Shown here in pieces: positions 52,751-60,367 of a DNA stretch of 64,000 nucleotides. The notes under the pieces are model-generated. The model saw nothing but the letters and a program-made list of their open reading frames with translations. It was not told the origin of the DNA and made no database searches. Origin of the DNA: Microglena sp. YARC (lineage: Eukaryota; Chlorophyta; Chlorophyceae; Chlamydomonadales; Chlamydomonadaceae); contig CM039464.1 in NCBI GenBank assembly GCA_022414725.1, forward strand, positions 29,513,968 to 29,577,967, in the 5' to 3' direction. Made by a program: the position numbers and the translations under genes. Each line of letters begins with the position of its first letter. The first letter of the stretch is position 1.

Positions 52751-54754
52751 AGGGAGAGACAGACAGACAGACAGAGACAGAGAGAGTAGATGAGCATATA
52801 ATACAATCATTGATTGACGCTCATATGCTTACTCAATGACGCTTATTATGCTAACTCAATGAAATGAAAACAACCCGCAGATATGAGTTTGGGCTGATGC
52901 TGTGGGATATCAAGTTTGGCGGCGATTCCATGGCCAGGGGCTTGACTCCAAGTTCGTCCACTGCCCCTGTCTCTGTCAAAGAGTGGGTTGAGGAGAATCC
53001 TCAGCGTACCTCGCTCAAGGCTCTGTATGACAGGTGCGATATGGCGAGGAGAGGCATGGTGTGGCGTGGAGAAGCATGGTGTGGCGAGGCATGGTGTGGT
53101 AAAGCGTAGGGTGGCGGGGCATGGTGAAGTGTCGTAAGGGGTGGTGTGGTAAGGCATGGTGTTGCGTGATGTGGTGAGGCATGGTGTGGTCAAGCGTGGT
53201 GTGGTGAGGCATGGTGTGGTGTGGTGAGGCGTGGTGTAGTAAGGCAAGGTTCCATGGCCAGGGGCTTGACTCCAAGTTCGTCCACTGCCCCTGTCTCTGT
53301 CAAATAGTGGGTGGAGGAGAATCCTCAGCGTACCTCGCTCAAGGCTCTGTATGACAGGTGCGCTATGAGGTGTGGTGTGGCTTGGTGCGGCGTGGTGGTG
53401 TGGTGTGGTAAAGCGTGGTGTGGCGGGGCATGGTGCGGCGTGGTGTGGTTTGGTGAGGCATGGTGTGGTGTGGTAAAGCGTGGTGTGGTGAGGCATGTTG
53501 CGGCGTGGTGAAGTGTTGTAAGGGGTGGTGTTGTGTAGTGTGGTGAGGCATGGTGTGGTGAGGCATGGTGTGGTGGTGTGGTAAGGCATGGTGTGGTGTG
53601 GTCTGGTGAGGCATGGTGTGGTCTGGTAAGGCATGGTGTGATAAGGTGTGGTCTGGGGAGGCATGGTGTAGAGTGGTGTTGTGAGCCATGGTGTGGCAAG
53701 GTGTGGTGTGGTGTGGTGAGGCATGGTGTGGTGTGGCGAGGCATGGTGTAACGTGGTGATGCAAGGTGTGGCCAGGCATGGTGTGGTGAGGAGTGGTGTG
53801 GTAAGGCGTGGTGTGGTTTGGTTAGGCATATTGTGGTATGTTTGTAAGGAAGGTGTGCTGTGGTGTTGGTTTGCTGTCCAGTGGCGGCATAAAGCTCTGG
53901 TTAACTTTCTAAGGTGTGAGCCATGGTGTGGTGAGAGGCAAGGCATGGTGTGGTGAGGCATGGTGTGGTGGTGAGGCATGGTGTGGTGTGGTATGGTGTG
54001 GTGAGGCATGGTGTGGCGAGTTTAGGTGTGGTTTTGCGAGGCATGGTGTGATGATGTTTGGTGTGGTGTGGTAGGACGTGGTGCGGTTAGGTGTGGTAAG
54101 GCATACTGTGGTATGGTGTAATGTTTGCAAGGAAGGTGTGCTGTGGTGTTGGTTTGCTGTCCAGTGGCAGCGTTAAGCTCTGGTAAACTTTCTAAGATGT
54201 GAGCCAACACATGTCATGCATGATGTACATGTAAGTAGTGCCTGCGATGATAACCAACCCAACCAACCCCAGACCAACCTTAGCCCACCAACCCTACCTC
54301 TTTTGCTCCCCCAACTCGACTTGCGGGTACCGCCCAGAGGGCCGGTACTTGGGGATGCTTGGACCTCTACCTAGAGAGGTGTAGACATCTACTTTATATT
54401 ATAGTAGATTCAAATAGGTACTTTCTTATATTTTAAGGGTTTTTTTGCTTATCAAATAAACAAGTCCACTTGAAGGATGTTTATTTTTTCTGTGCTTGCG
54501 GACCCCTTCTACTCACCTTTGGTTATCTGTCAGATGCTTTTAGTTTGGATAAGGCTAATAACCCAAACCCAACCTATACCCAACCCACCAACCCAACATT
54601 ATTTGGGTTCTCCTTTGATTGCAGTTGTGTGTACTCCACTGTTGCCGAGCGCCCCACGGCCAAAGAGGTATATGAAGAGCTGATTCGGATAGAGTCCGAC
54701 GTTCGGAAGTCTTTGCGACCCACCCGTCCTGAAATGGAGGCCCTCCCAGCCTGA
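38670..54754 (+). CDS. Kinase-like (probable pseudokinase) C-lobe gene, 3' part
   Basis: Exons are 38670-38759, 41630-41691, 43446-43491, 51379-51470, 52881-53033 and 54625-54754 (stop). From 41630 on, every junction agrees in phase. The reading follows the kinase C-lobe: RTACKIAK-GLTFLHSLDLPFI (alphaE and start of catalytic loop), LLSGSRQDRRGFVAQ, ISDYGFSAL (DFG position), DDIYEFGLMLWD (subdomain IX) and AERPTAKEVYEEL (subdomain XI). The HRDxKxxN position reads WIPVTTK, DFG is DYG, and no APE precedes DDIYEFG. This suggests a catalytically weak or inactive TKL-type domain acting as scaffold or allosteric part. The N-lobe must lie in or before the gap. It may be the 3' half of the membrane protein gene ending at 29700. 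Confidence 0.7.
38760..40590. repeat. Donor copies of exon 38670-38759 and two noisy arrays
   Basis: Copies of CTCCTCCG..ACCGCTTGCAAAATA and GCCAAGGTAAATATCC lie near 38818-38860 and, degraded, at 39025-39065, within a ~205-bp unit containing AAGACAAGCCCCGCTTCATAAC-like text. A ~50-bp array (TAATGGTATTTACTTATTTT, TGTATACGGTGTTGTAAGTG) occupies 39420-39850 and a ~55-bp array (ATACACCATACT, AGCGCAATGAGAAATGCAAC) 39970-40400. Indel noise is high throughout. Confidence 0.8.
40591..40690 (+). mobile_element. 93-bp short interspersed element, copy C
   Basis: It shares TAGCTCCGG(C)CTTACGC, ATGGTGTCCTTAACTTCACG, TCCTGTGA and CGGATGTAACAA(A)TTTCAATTT with the copies at 57856-57948 and 60275-60367. 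No clear target-site duplication is visible here, perhaps because of sequence noise. Confidence 0.65.
40930..41620. repeat. CAGCACCAGCATCTCTACCTGCATC repeat, then CA-rich tract
   Basis: Units of ~45-60 bp with AGCACCAGCATCTCTACCTG and CATCCAGCACCAGGACC occur about six times to 41245. ACACAAACTGACACA-type low-complexity sequence then runs to the next acceptor. Confidence 0.8.
41630..41691 (+). CDS. Kinase-like exon: alphaE end and degenerate catalytic loop
   Basis: After AAACTGTGCAG the exon reads GLTFLHSLDLPFIWIPVTTK and ends AAAGT|GTGAGT in phase 2. FLHSLD-PFI is typical of the alphaE-catalytic loop junction (commonly FLHS..PFIHRDLKxxN). Here the HRDLKxxN position is WIPVTTK, with no catalytic Asp or Asn. 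Joining to the next exon gives V then LLSGSRQ, in register with the usual NVLL strand but one residue shorter. An alternative is that two indels hide an HRD. Another frame reads AVHLDPCHNE, which has an Asp and Asn but breaks the FLHS match. Confidence 0.6.
41692..42160 (+). repeat. 57-bp donor-site array of exon 41630-41691
   Basis: About eight units contain CCAACCAAAGTGTGACTATG followed by TATGTGTGTGTGTCGTTGTC and TGCTGGTGAACCGATA. The native junction is CACAACGAAAGTGTGAGTATG followed by the same TGTGTG..TCGTTGTCTGCTGG. Most copies change GTGAGT to GTGACT, weakening the donor. Confidence 0.85.
42285..42960. repeat. 76-bp tandem repeat (GGCTCGCGTTTCACTGCTCACCG)
   Basis: About nine units of GTAAGGCTCGCGTTTCACTG, CTCACCGTATATTGTTCTGC, CTCTTCAAATGTATGTGTGT and ATGCATGCTCATAT. 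A diverged copy also lies at 44445-44510. I see no convincing relation to the flanking exon borders. Confidence 0.95.
43065..43385. repeat. CTTTGCATAGGCAT tandem repeat
   Basis: A 13-bp word TTTGCATAGGCATC and a longer form with CTCTTGGGTTGCATC alternate for 320 bp. Open frames (MPMQRCLCKDAY) are artefacts. Confidence 0.95.
43446..43491 (+). CDS. Kinase-like exon: LLSGSRQDRRGFVAQ
   Basis: The 46-bp exon lies between CTGTCCCCAAG and GCTCAG|GTGCGC. One leading base completes a Val codon from the previous exon, then LLSGSRQDRRGFVAQ, leaving phase 0 into ISDYGF. The pattern (NVLL, short basic loop, GFVAK, DFG) is the beta7-beta8 segment of TKL kinases. It is short, but matched in phase on both sides. 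Confidence 0.65.
43500..43665. repeat. ~48-bp AT-rich tandem repeat
   Basis: GATATTTATTTTCGTATGTA and TAATATACAGATCTGTAAAT are repeated three times immediately after the donor at 43492. Confidence 0.85.
43733..43930 (-). mobile_element. tRNA-derived SINE, copy 1
   Basis: The body (plus-strand GATAACGCCTGGTGGGGCGT, TTAAGGGAGCCC, GCTACCATGGCGGTTGAC) is shared with 52114-52320 and, inverted, with 58198-58363. On the minus strand the 5' head has a box A-like TGGCTCAACGG and a box B-like AGTTCCAATACC, as in a Pol III tRNA promoter. It lies in an intron of the kinase-like gene, antisense to it. Confidence 0.75.
44310..44405. repeat. 20-bp tandem repeat GACAACTAGGAATCACCACA
   Basis: Four near-perfect units. 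No other signal. Confidence 0.9.
44569..44755. mobile_element. hAT-type MITE, copy 1
   Basis: The 187-bp element begins CAGGGTACTTC and ends GAAGTACCCTG (perfect 11-bp terminal inverted repeats). It is flanked by a perfect 8-bp direct repeat GTGTGTAT (44561-44568 and 44756-44763). CAGGG termini with 8-bp target duplications are typical of hAT transposons. There is no transposase, so it is non-autonomous. The interior is rich in AGCGC/GCGCA. Confidence 0.9.
44764..45029. repeat. TTGCCTTGCTGTGTGTTTGTA repeat
   Basis: A ~21-bp word related to GTATTGCCTTGCTGTGTGTT recurs from about 44500 to 45010, both before and after the MITE insertion, so the MITE landed in a pre-existing array. Confidence 0.85.
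45030..45110 (+). repeat. First acceptor copy of the DYG exon
   Basis: GATACCCATCTGCAAACATC, AGATTATGGATTCAGTGCCC and TTGTGGCGTTACTGCGAACT copy the 3' splice site and start of the exon at 51379. The AG is disrupted (CTGCAAAC). Confidence 0.9.
45111..51225. repeat. 6.1-kb AAACAAAGCC / AAACCAAACAAAGCC satellite
   Basis: 10-bp (CCAAACAAAG) and 15-bp (CCAAACCAAACAAAG) units alternate, with a frequent 25-bp combination. The left third is more irregular and the right half (48300-50580) very homogeneous, implying recent expansion. The unit contains no stop in most frames, so open frames above 2,000 codons appear on both strands; they are not genes. Confidence 0.98.
51226..51378 (+). repeat. Second acceptor copy of the DYG exon
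   Basis: GATACCCGTCTGCAGATATC, AGATTATGGATTCAGTGCCC and TCGTGGCGTTACTGCAAACT precede the true acceptor by ~150 bp. This copy keeps a usable CTGCAG. Together with 45030-45110 there are three tandem acceptor modules, and the satellite expanded between the first two. Confidence 0.9.
51379..51470 (+). CDS. Kinase-like exon: DYG motif and activation segment
   Basis: The 92-bp exon runs from CATCTGCAG| to GATGATAT|GTAAGT, phase 0 in and 2 out. It encodes ISDYGFSALVALLRIGGSKR then AQAQKTVEDD. ISDYG occupies the DFG position (metal-binding Asp kept, Phe to Tyr). The activation segment is only about 26 residues before IYEFG and has no APE. Confidence 0.75.
51471..52880 (+). repeat. Three acceptor copies of exon 52881-53033 plus AG microsatellite
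   Basis: Blocks at about 51850-51925, 52025-52100 and 52466-52550 resemble AACCCGCAG|ATATGAGTTT..CTGATGCTGTGGGATATCAA..CCATGGCCAG of the real exon start, each followed by CAGCAATTATGTATATA-like intron. (GA)n lies at 52701-52780. An inverted copy of the 5956-6120 dispersed repeat is near 51573-51640. Confidence 0.85.
52114..52320 (-). mobile_element. tRNA-derived SINE, copy 2, with target-site duplication
   Basis: It is flanked by a perfect 14-bp direct repeat TGTATATAAACTAA (52100-52113 and 52321-52334). On the minus strand it starts with a tRNA-like head (about 52312-52236) carrying box A TGGTCTAGTGG and box B GGTTCGACTCC with a GGGGG/CCCCC T-stem and a weak anticodon stem. The shared body ends AGGCGTTATCATTAC. 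This is the best preserved copy. Confidence 0.9.
52881..53033 (+). CDS. Kinase-like exon: subdomain IX to XI linker
   Basis: The exon enters in phase 1 after CAACCCGCAG and ends TATGACAG|GTGCG in phase 2 (153 bp). It encodes YEFGLMLWDIKFGGDSMARG, then LTPSSSTAPVSVKEWVEENP and QRTSLKALYD. D(I)YEFGLMLWD matches the invariant-Asp/DVYSFG helix alphaF of kinases. The Thr/Ser/Pro loop follows, then alphaG-alphaH. Confidence 0.8.
53034..54210 (+). repeat. Donor copy of exon 52881-53033 and GGTGTGGTGAGGCATGGT array
   Basis: A full copy of the exon's last ~110 bases plus donor lies at 53249-53362 (CCATGGCCAGGGGCTTGACT to GACAG|GTGCGC), with an in-frame TAG in place of a Lys codon. The rest is a GTGTGGTGAGGCATG minisatellite. 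Two ~100-bp copies of GGAAGGTGTGCTGTGGTGTT..CTTTCTAAG(G/A)TGTGAGCC lie at 53845-53925 and 54130-54205. Confidence 0.85.
54211..54624. other. Intron, mostly unique sequence
   Basis: No repeat or exon was seen except CCCAACC-rich text near 54255-54300 and 54560-54600. Confidence 0.4.
54625..54754 (+). CDS. Kinase-like terminal exon (subdomain XI, stop)
   Basis: After TTTGATTGCAG, one base completes a Ser codon, then CVYSTVAERPTAKEVYEELI and RIESDVRKSLRPTRPEMEAL, PA and stop TGA. C..(x)ERPTAxEVxxxL is the signature of kinase helix alphaI (conserved Arg of subdomain XI). It ends 20 residues after the domain, so the kinase domain is C-terminal. Confidence 0.85.
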
Positions 54755-55065
54755 AGGGGGGACCTACCCACCTGGCCTGAAGCGGTGACCCACCCACTTA
54801 CCCGGCCTGAACTAGCGACCCACCCACCCAATCGGCCTGAACTAGCCACCCACCCACCCACACGGCCTGAACCGGTGACCCACCCACACGGCCTGAACTG
54901 GCCACCCACCCACCCACACTGCCTGAACCGGTGACCCACTCACACGGCCTGAACTGGCCACCCACCCACCCACACGGCCTGAACCACCCACCCACCCACC
55001 CAGCCTGAACCACCCACCCACCCACACGGCCTGATATGGCAACCCACCCAGCCTGAAGGTGTTAC
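54755..55065 (+). repeat. Repeat derived from the stop-codon region
   Basis: Units of ~28-40 bp read CCCACCCACACGGCCTGAAC and TGGCCACCCACC, echoing the last codons and stop (CCAGCCTGAAGGGGG). The gene's 3' end has been duplicated into its 3' flank about ten times, still carrying GCCTGAA. Confidence 0.75.
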
Positions 55066-56030
55066 TGGGCAGCACTAAAGTGCTTTTCTTTTCCGCTGTG
55101 CCTGCCACCGTCAGGGCAGCTCATCCTATCTGTCTATCCACCTATCTAGCACCCTTTAGGCAGCTCATCATATCTACCTAACTATCTACCTATCTACATT
55201 TGTAGCACCCTCTGGACAACTCATCCTATCTGTACATATCTACCTATCTACCTATCTAGCACCGTTTGGGTAGCTCATTCCATCTGCCTATCCACAGATC
55301 TACCTGCTGAACATACATACATTTAGATGATCGAACAAAAGGAAGACTGGAAAAGGTAACAAAAACAGACCGGATGCAAATGCAAATGCTTAGGACTACG
55401 CGAAGATGGTAACCAAGAGGTGCTCGAGTGAGACTAGACTAGCAATGGTCCAGACAGACAGACAGACAGCTGCCCTTCCTTCCATAACAACTGCCTTGTA
55501 TTGGCTTTGACCCATCGGCTAAGTTGGGGAGCTGGATAAATCAGCGCTTTTGTTTCGGCATCAAGCAGCAGCTTCTAGTCAGCTCCCTGTACCACTCACC
55601 GTAGCTCCACTTGTATCATGTGATTGCGTTCAATATTGTGGTATGATATACTGCGTGATAATCCATATTGGAACCAAGTCGATATTGACGACCGCAGGCA
55701 CATGCTTGTGTGCCCATAATGCTTGGTGATTGCACCTGTACACCATGCAGCCTATTAAAGCTGCACTATACCTGCAGGCTGCACCTGCAGTTTAGCTGCA
55801 AGCTGCACCTGTACACCCTGCAGCCCATTAAAGCGCAGCTAGGTGGGTAGAACACAGCTAACATAGCTATCATAGCTAGCTGCGCTTTAAGTTTACCCGC
55901 GCCCATGCACATGGGCGCCGGTAAACTTAGTTGGGGGGGCTGGGGTACACTTGACCCTTACTACAGGGCCGCTACAGCGGCTAAGCGCGCACTAGGCATC
56001 TAAAGCAGTACACCTGATCAGAACCTTAGG
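55066..56030. other. Intergenic: ~55-bp repeats, GCACCTGCAG words and a 40-nt hairpin
   Basis: GCAGCTCATCCTATCT and ACCTATCTAGCACC recur four times (55105-55300). GCTGCACCTGTACACC recurs near 55730 and 55810. At 55889-55928 AAGTTTACC..GCGCCCATG and CATGGGCGC..GGTAAACTT form an almost perfect inverted repeat with a 2-nt loop. No ORF of interest was seen. Confidence 0.6.
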
Positions 56031-56036
56031 AGTTAT

Positions 56037-56356
56037 GTCATGTTCAGATGCGTGGCAGCTTCTAGGCAGATCCTTTTTCCTGTCATGTTCAGATGCGTGG
56101 CAGCTTCTAGGCAGATCCTTTTTCCTGTCATGTTAAGATGCGTGGCAGCTTCTAGGCAGATCCTTTTTTCTGTCATGTTCAGATGCGTGCCAGCTTCTAG
56201 GCAGATCCTTTTTCCTGTCATGTTCAGATGCGTGGCAGCTTCTAGGCAGATCTTTTTTCCTGTCATGTTCAGATGCGTGGCAGCTTCTAGGCAGATCCTT
56301 TTTTCTGTCATGTTCAGATGCGTGGCAGCTTCTAGGCAGATCCTTTTTCCTGTCCT
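56037..56356. repeat. 45-bp tandem repeat (7 copies)
   Basis: The unit is CATGTTCAGATGCGTGGCAG, CTTCTAGGCAGATCCTTTTT, CCTGT, seven times with few differences. It is open in frames on both strands because 45 is a multiple of three (MFRCVAASRQILFPV, HASEHDRKKDLPRSC). Coding status is unsupported: no conserved protein was recognised and no splice context was seen. Confidence 0.9.
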
Positions 56357-57340
56357 TGCTCCTCATCTTCAATAAGGGGCTTCAAGGGGTCGTAAGCCCC
56401 GAAACCACCGAAAAAATTCCAAATGGTAAAATGTGGTATCCTGAATCAAACCCCAAAGCCTCTAATGGTGCACCCCCAAAACACCAAGGCACATGATTTG
56501 GCACTTGGGCTCCTCGTAGCCTTTTTGGTGCTTCTAGCAGCTTTTTGCCTCTGAAAGTAACCCCAAATGGCTCAAACTTAGCCCCCCCCCCCCCCCCAAA
56601 CACCAAGGCACATGATTTGGCACTTGGGCTCCTCATAGCCTTTTCGGTGCTTCAAGCAGCTTTTTGCCTCTGAAAGTAACCCCAAATGGCTCAAACAGGA
56701 GTGGCACATGATTTGGCACTTGGGCTCCCTTTAGAACCTTGAAGAAAACTGCATTCTATTGGAATCCCCGTTGTCATGTTATGTCTGTCGGGCACACTGT
56801 GTGGGCCACCCCCAGCACTGGTAAAAGAACTTTGCGAATGTGCCGCTTGTGGTCGCTTTTGAAGGGCAAGTCGCCAGTTGATTTAAGGGTCGGCGATATT
56901 TAAAGGCCAAAACAAGGGTGTAGTTGTCATGGTTATGTTACCATTGATGGGCCACTCTTGTAAGGTACAGCTCTATCATACCCAAATATATACCTTAGGA
57001 TGTAGCTTCCTAGCTAAAGGTATACTATGGGGGTTTCTATTTATAATTTAGCTTCTGGTCCGGCACAAGAATAAGGATTGATAAGTGGGTGGATGAGTCC
57101 CTGAGTTGGTTGGATTGTTGGTTGGTTTGTGTGTGTACTGGTGGTGGTGCAGCAAACCCACAACCAACACACACATCCCCCCACCCCACCCCACCTACAC
57201 ATACACACACGCATCTCCCCCCCCCACACACACACACTCACACACATCCCGACCCACACACACACACTCACTCTCATACACACATCACTCCCCCCCGCGC
57301 CCCCCAAGAAGGTAGGGAACCATCCTAGACGATGCTACGC
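56357..57340. repeat. Two-copy ~135-bp repeat and CA/C microsatellite
   Basis: TGGCACTTGGGCTCC, GCTTTTTGCCTCTGAAAGTA and ACCCCAAATGGCTCAAAC recur at about 56500-56580 and 56620-56730. A CACACA/CCCC-rich tract occupies 57140-57305. The sequence between is unique with no gene seen. Confidence 0.8.
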
Positions 57341-57855
57341 CTAGCTCAACACGTACAAGTTGAAATCCCATATGAACATGTATGTGTATATGGATGCGTA
57401 CGATGTTCAGACATACATGCGTGTGTATATATGGGTGCGCACGGTACACATATAGATTTAGCAATGTCTTCTATACAGAGCAATGTCATATATATATAGC
57501 AATGTCTTATATACGAGCACTGTCGTATGATATCTTGTATGATGGATAATTGCACGATAATCTTGGAACCCGAACGCTATTACTAGCCGACATGCATGTG
57601 TATTTGTGGTTGGGTACTATACTCATGTATACATGTGTGCATATGAATGAAGGCAAGCCATCGATTAAGAAGTTACTAAGAAGGCACTTGATTTTTATAT
57701 TAATGGCATTGCCTCGCTGATATACATTTAAGAAGGCGGGCATTGATTTGCACACTTGGTTTGATGATCCAGTCTATAGTCTGAAGAGTGCCAAGGTCAT
57801 TCGAACTGAATTCTCGGTCGCTGGTTAGTGTCCGAAAACCCACCTCCTGGGGTGA
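57341..57855. other. Intergenic sequence, nothing supported
   Basis: AT-rich sequence with short ATATAGCAATGTCTTATATA repeats near 57460-57520. Short open frames have no recognisable content. Confidence 0.4.
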
Positions 57856-57948
57856 AATTGAAATTGTTACATCCGAGTAATGCGCCACTCTCAGGACGTG
57901 AGGTTAAGGACACCACTGCGTAAGCCAGAGCTAGCAGTAGTCACCATT
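57856..57948 (-). mobile_element. 93-bp short interspersed element, copy B
   Basis: Flanked by a 12-bp direct repeat CTCCTGGGGTGA (57844-57855 and 57949-57960). The minus strand reads AATGGTGACTACTGCTAGCT to CGGATGTAACAATTTCAATTT-like end. It has the same length as copy A, and the internal sequence shares TTACGC, TGGTGTCCTTAAC and TCACGTCCTG. It is too short for coding. Confidence 0.85.
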
Positions 57949-58197
57949 CTCCTGGGGTGAGATTATTTCACAACTTTTTAAAAATGATTGATAGAGGGAA
58001 AAGAGAGAGAGAGAGAGAGAGTTACATAAACTCAGCAAATCACTGCCGAGACTGGACAGCAGCACAGCCTGCCGACCATCCAATTTTGAGGGAATCTTGT
58101 GCAATCCCACACAATGAACGATTCCACATCATGTTAATAATACAGTCAACAATCAAAAATATCCCGTTTTGGCAAATGGTTCAATGAGTGATCATTT

Positions 58198-58363
58198 CGC
58201 TGGACTGAAGAAGGAGCTCGGTTAGAATCTCTACGGGTGCGCTCTGGTGTTTGCGGTCGCTGTTAACCGCCATGGTAGCACTGTACAGGTGAAGTAGCAG
58301 CCTAATCTCTACCGCCGTAAGACAGGGCTCCCTTAATACACGCCCCACCAGGCGTGATCATTT
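58198..58363 (+). mobile_element. tRNA-derived SINE, copy 3
   Basis: Head: box B-like CGGTTAGAATCTC. Body: TTTGCGGTCGCTGTTAACCG, CCATGGTAGC and AGGGCTCCCTTAATACACGC, ending CACCAGGCGTGATCATT. GTGATCATTT occurs at both borders (58188-58197 and 58354-58363), but the right one overlaps the conserved element end, so it may not be a true target duplication. Confidence 0.75.
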
Positions 58364-58429
58364 ATTTTTTCAACACTCAGGCAGGTTGTGCATGCACTAC
58401 ATCTCAGTCCCTTCCAAGCACCACGTTAC

Positions 58430-59480
58430 ACAGCTCCAACCAACTTGAACTTGAACTTGGCTGCTCGTCGTCTTCGGCAGTAAAAAACATTATTACCAGG
58501 AAAATGTAAACTCGAACATCATTTTTTAATTTAGGTCTCGGATGAAATAATTAAGCATCTCAGGTTTTCCACCCTCATCCCATGAGGAGGACATCCAGGT
58601 CTGGTACACAGCATTCTTCCTTCCTTGTGATCCTGAGATTTCATCTCTAGGGTGTGTATCTGAAGACTGAGTACTATAGTAAAAGAAAAGATGTTTGGAG
58701 AATACGACTTTTTCCACTATGTTCCAGTTAACCAACAATTTGGCTGCTTGCCGTCTTAGGCAGTGAAATTAATTGCCAGGTAAAATGTACACGTTATCAA
58801 AACAATAAATCGTCTAAGCATTCTCATCAAAATATTTAAATATGCTTCATCCATATGCTCCGATGCTCGACTTCAACGACCAGCCTAAAACAAACGGGGA
58901 ATGACGATTCACTAGGAACCTGCTGCGGATGTATCGCATCAAAATAATTGATGTTCGGGGAGATAAGGTTTTACATGGCAGGCTGTAAATAAAGAGAGGG
59001 GGTGGTGGGGGTTGATTTGATTTGATTGTTTCGTGGTTTTCCAGCAAACTTTGGGCTGCTCGCCGTTTTCCAATTCCTAAGCCCCCCCCCCCCCCCCCCA
59101 ACCAGACAGAACTTCCAGGAACATATCCCAGACATCCAGGCCCCCTGTCGTAGAACTTGACATCCCAGCACATGTCTCTCACGAGGTGCTGCTAGATGAG
59201 GTTTTGCAGGCCAGGTTGTCAAGAAAGAGTGGGAGAAGGCGGGGAGATTGGATTGGATTGTCACATGGGTTGTCAGCCAACTTCAACTTGATGAACTTGG
59301 TTGTATGGCTCCTGCAAACTCTGAGCTGCTCACCGTCTTCCAGCTCCAAGTCCCCCCGTGCGGTTACTATCACAGAAACCAGGGAGAAAAAAAGCTGATT
59401 AGACAGTTCGAAGACTTGTCCAAATGTCCAGGTCCAGGTCCAGAGGTCCAGACGTCGGGAGAGAGAAGTTGGCGTCCCGG
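58430..59480. repeat. Diverged tandem/dispersed copies of a GGCTGCTCGCCGTCTT block
   Basis: Blocks near 58455, 58738, 59040 and 59325 share GGCTGCT(C/T)G(C/T)CGTCTT and CCAGG..AAATGTACAC or related text. An inverted copy lies at 60855-60920 (AAGACGGCGAGCAGCCAAAT). Two larger blocks (58970-59130 and 59200-59390) are diverged duplicates. It is an unclassified intergenic repeat. Confidence 0.55.
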
Positions 59481-60274
59481 CAAGAAACGTTTTTTTCCGG
59501 CGTCCCAAGAATATCTGAATATGGCGTCCCAGCTTCGATCATGCCCGAGATGATGCCCAAGATGATGCCCGAATGCGCGCGGGCATACGGCTTAAAACTT
59601 ATGCGCCTGCGGCGCTAAACGCAAAACTTTTGCGGATATTGGGACCGTCATCCCCCGTGGCCCCTCCAGGGGCCGCGCATGGGGGGATGGCGCATCCGCG
59701 CAAAAAAGGGCCTAAAATACGCACAAGGCTAATCAAATCGAGCTGGGACAGAGGAGAGGCCAGGGCGTGCAGCAGCGAGGGAGAACACTGGAAAGGAGTG
59801 AGAGATACCGGTCAAGGTTGACTTTTTAACTCAACCGAAAAATAATTGACTGGATCTACCGGGATCGAGCTCGGGTGCCGTGGTCTGGTCTCACTCACTG
59901 CTCTAGCTAGCTCGACAAAAAGGCTCCATGCTCGCTCCTGCCCTCATCGTTCGAAGACAGTTTTTTCTTATGCCGATCTCGTTCTGCGCCATGTTCTTCA
60001 TTCGTCTTCGGCTCCCATTACCATTATTAGTTTCCTATCCAGGCAGCTTCCATACAGTGGCAAGCCTTCCCAATCACCTTGACAAGTAGTCCATTGACAA
60101 GTAGTCCATTGGGGCATCAGCAGAAAATCCTCAATGGGCCTACATACAACCAAAACTGCATGCCTACTGCTCTCACCCTACTACATACCCAAGCCAGCTA
60201 GCTCTCCTGGACCTGCTGCTGCTTGCGGATGTGCTTGCTTGCAACATTCCGTCTATTAATATCCCTTCACGCAT
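59481..60274. other. Intergenic, GC-rich patch, nothing supported
   Basis: A GC-rich stretch (59570-59720) has GATGCCCGA repeats and CCCCTCCAGGGGCC palindromes. No gene or known element was recognised. Confidence 0.35.
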
Positions 60275-60367
60275 ACGGTGACTATAGCTAGCTCCGGCTT
60301 ACGCTATGGTGTCCTTAACTTCACGTCCTGTGAGTAACGGTTCTACACGGATGTAACAATTTCAATT
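60275..60367 (+). mobile_element. 93-bp short interspersed element, copy A
   Basis: Flanked by a perfect 13-bp direct repeat TCCCTTCACGCAT (60262-60274 and 60368-60380). It begins ACGGTGACTATAGCTAGCTC and ends GATGTAACAATTTCAATTT. Identical length and boundaries to copy B, with different target sites, show genuine transposition. Confidence 0.88.

Noticed and set aside
56033..56375. A 15-residue repeat protein from the 45-bp array
   Set aside because: Open on both strands because the period is divisible by three; no flanking exon signals or known family.
58188..58363. Target-site duplication GTGATCATTT of SINE copy 3
   Set aside because: The right-hand copy overlaps the conserved 3' end of the element, so similarity may be coincidental; not used as evidence.
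60275..60367. Introner element (intron-generating transposon)
   Set aside because: No GT..AG ends at the element borders and the insertions lie in intergenic DNA.
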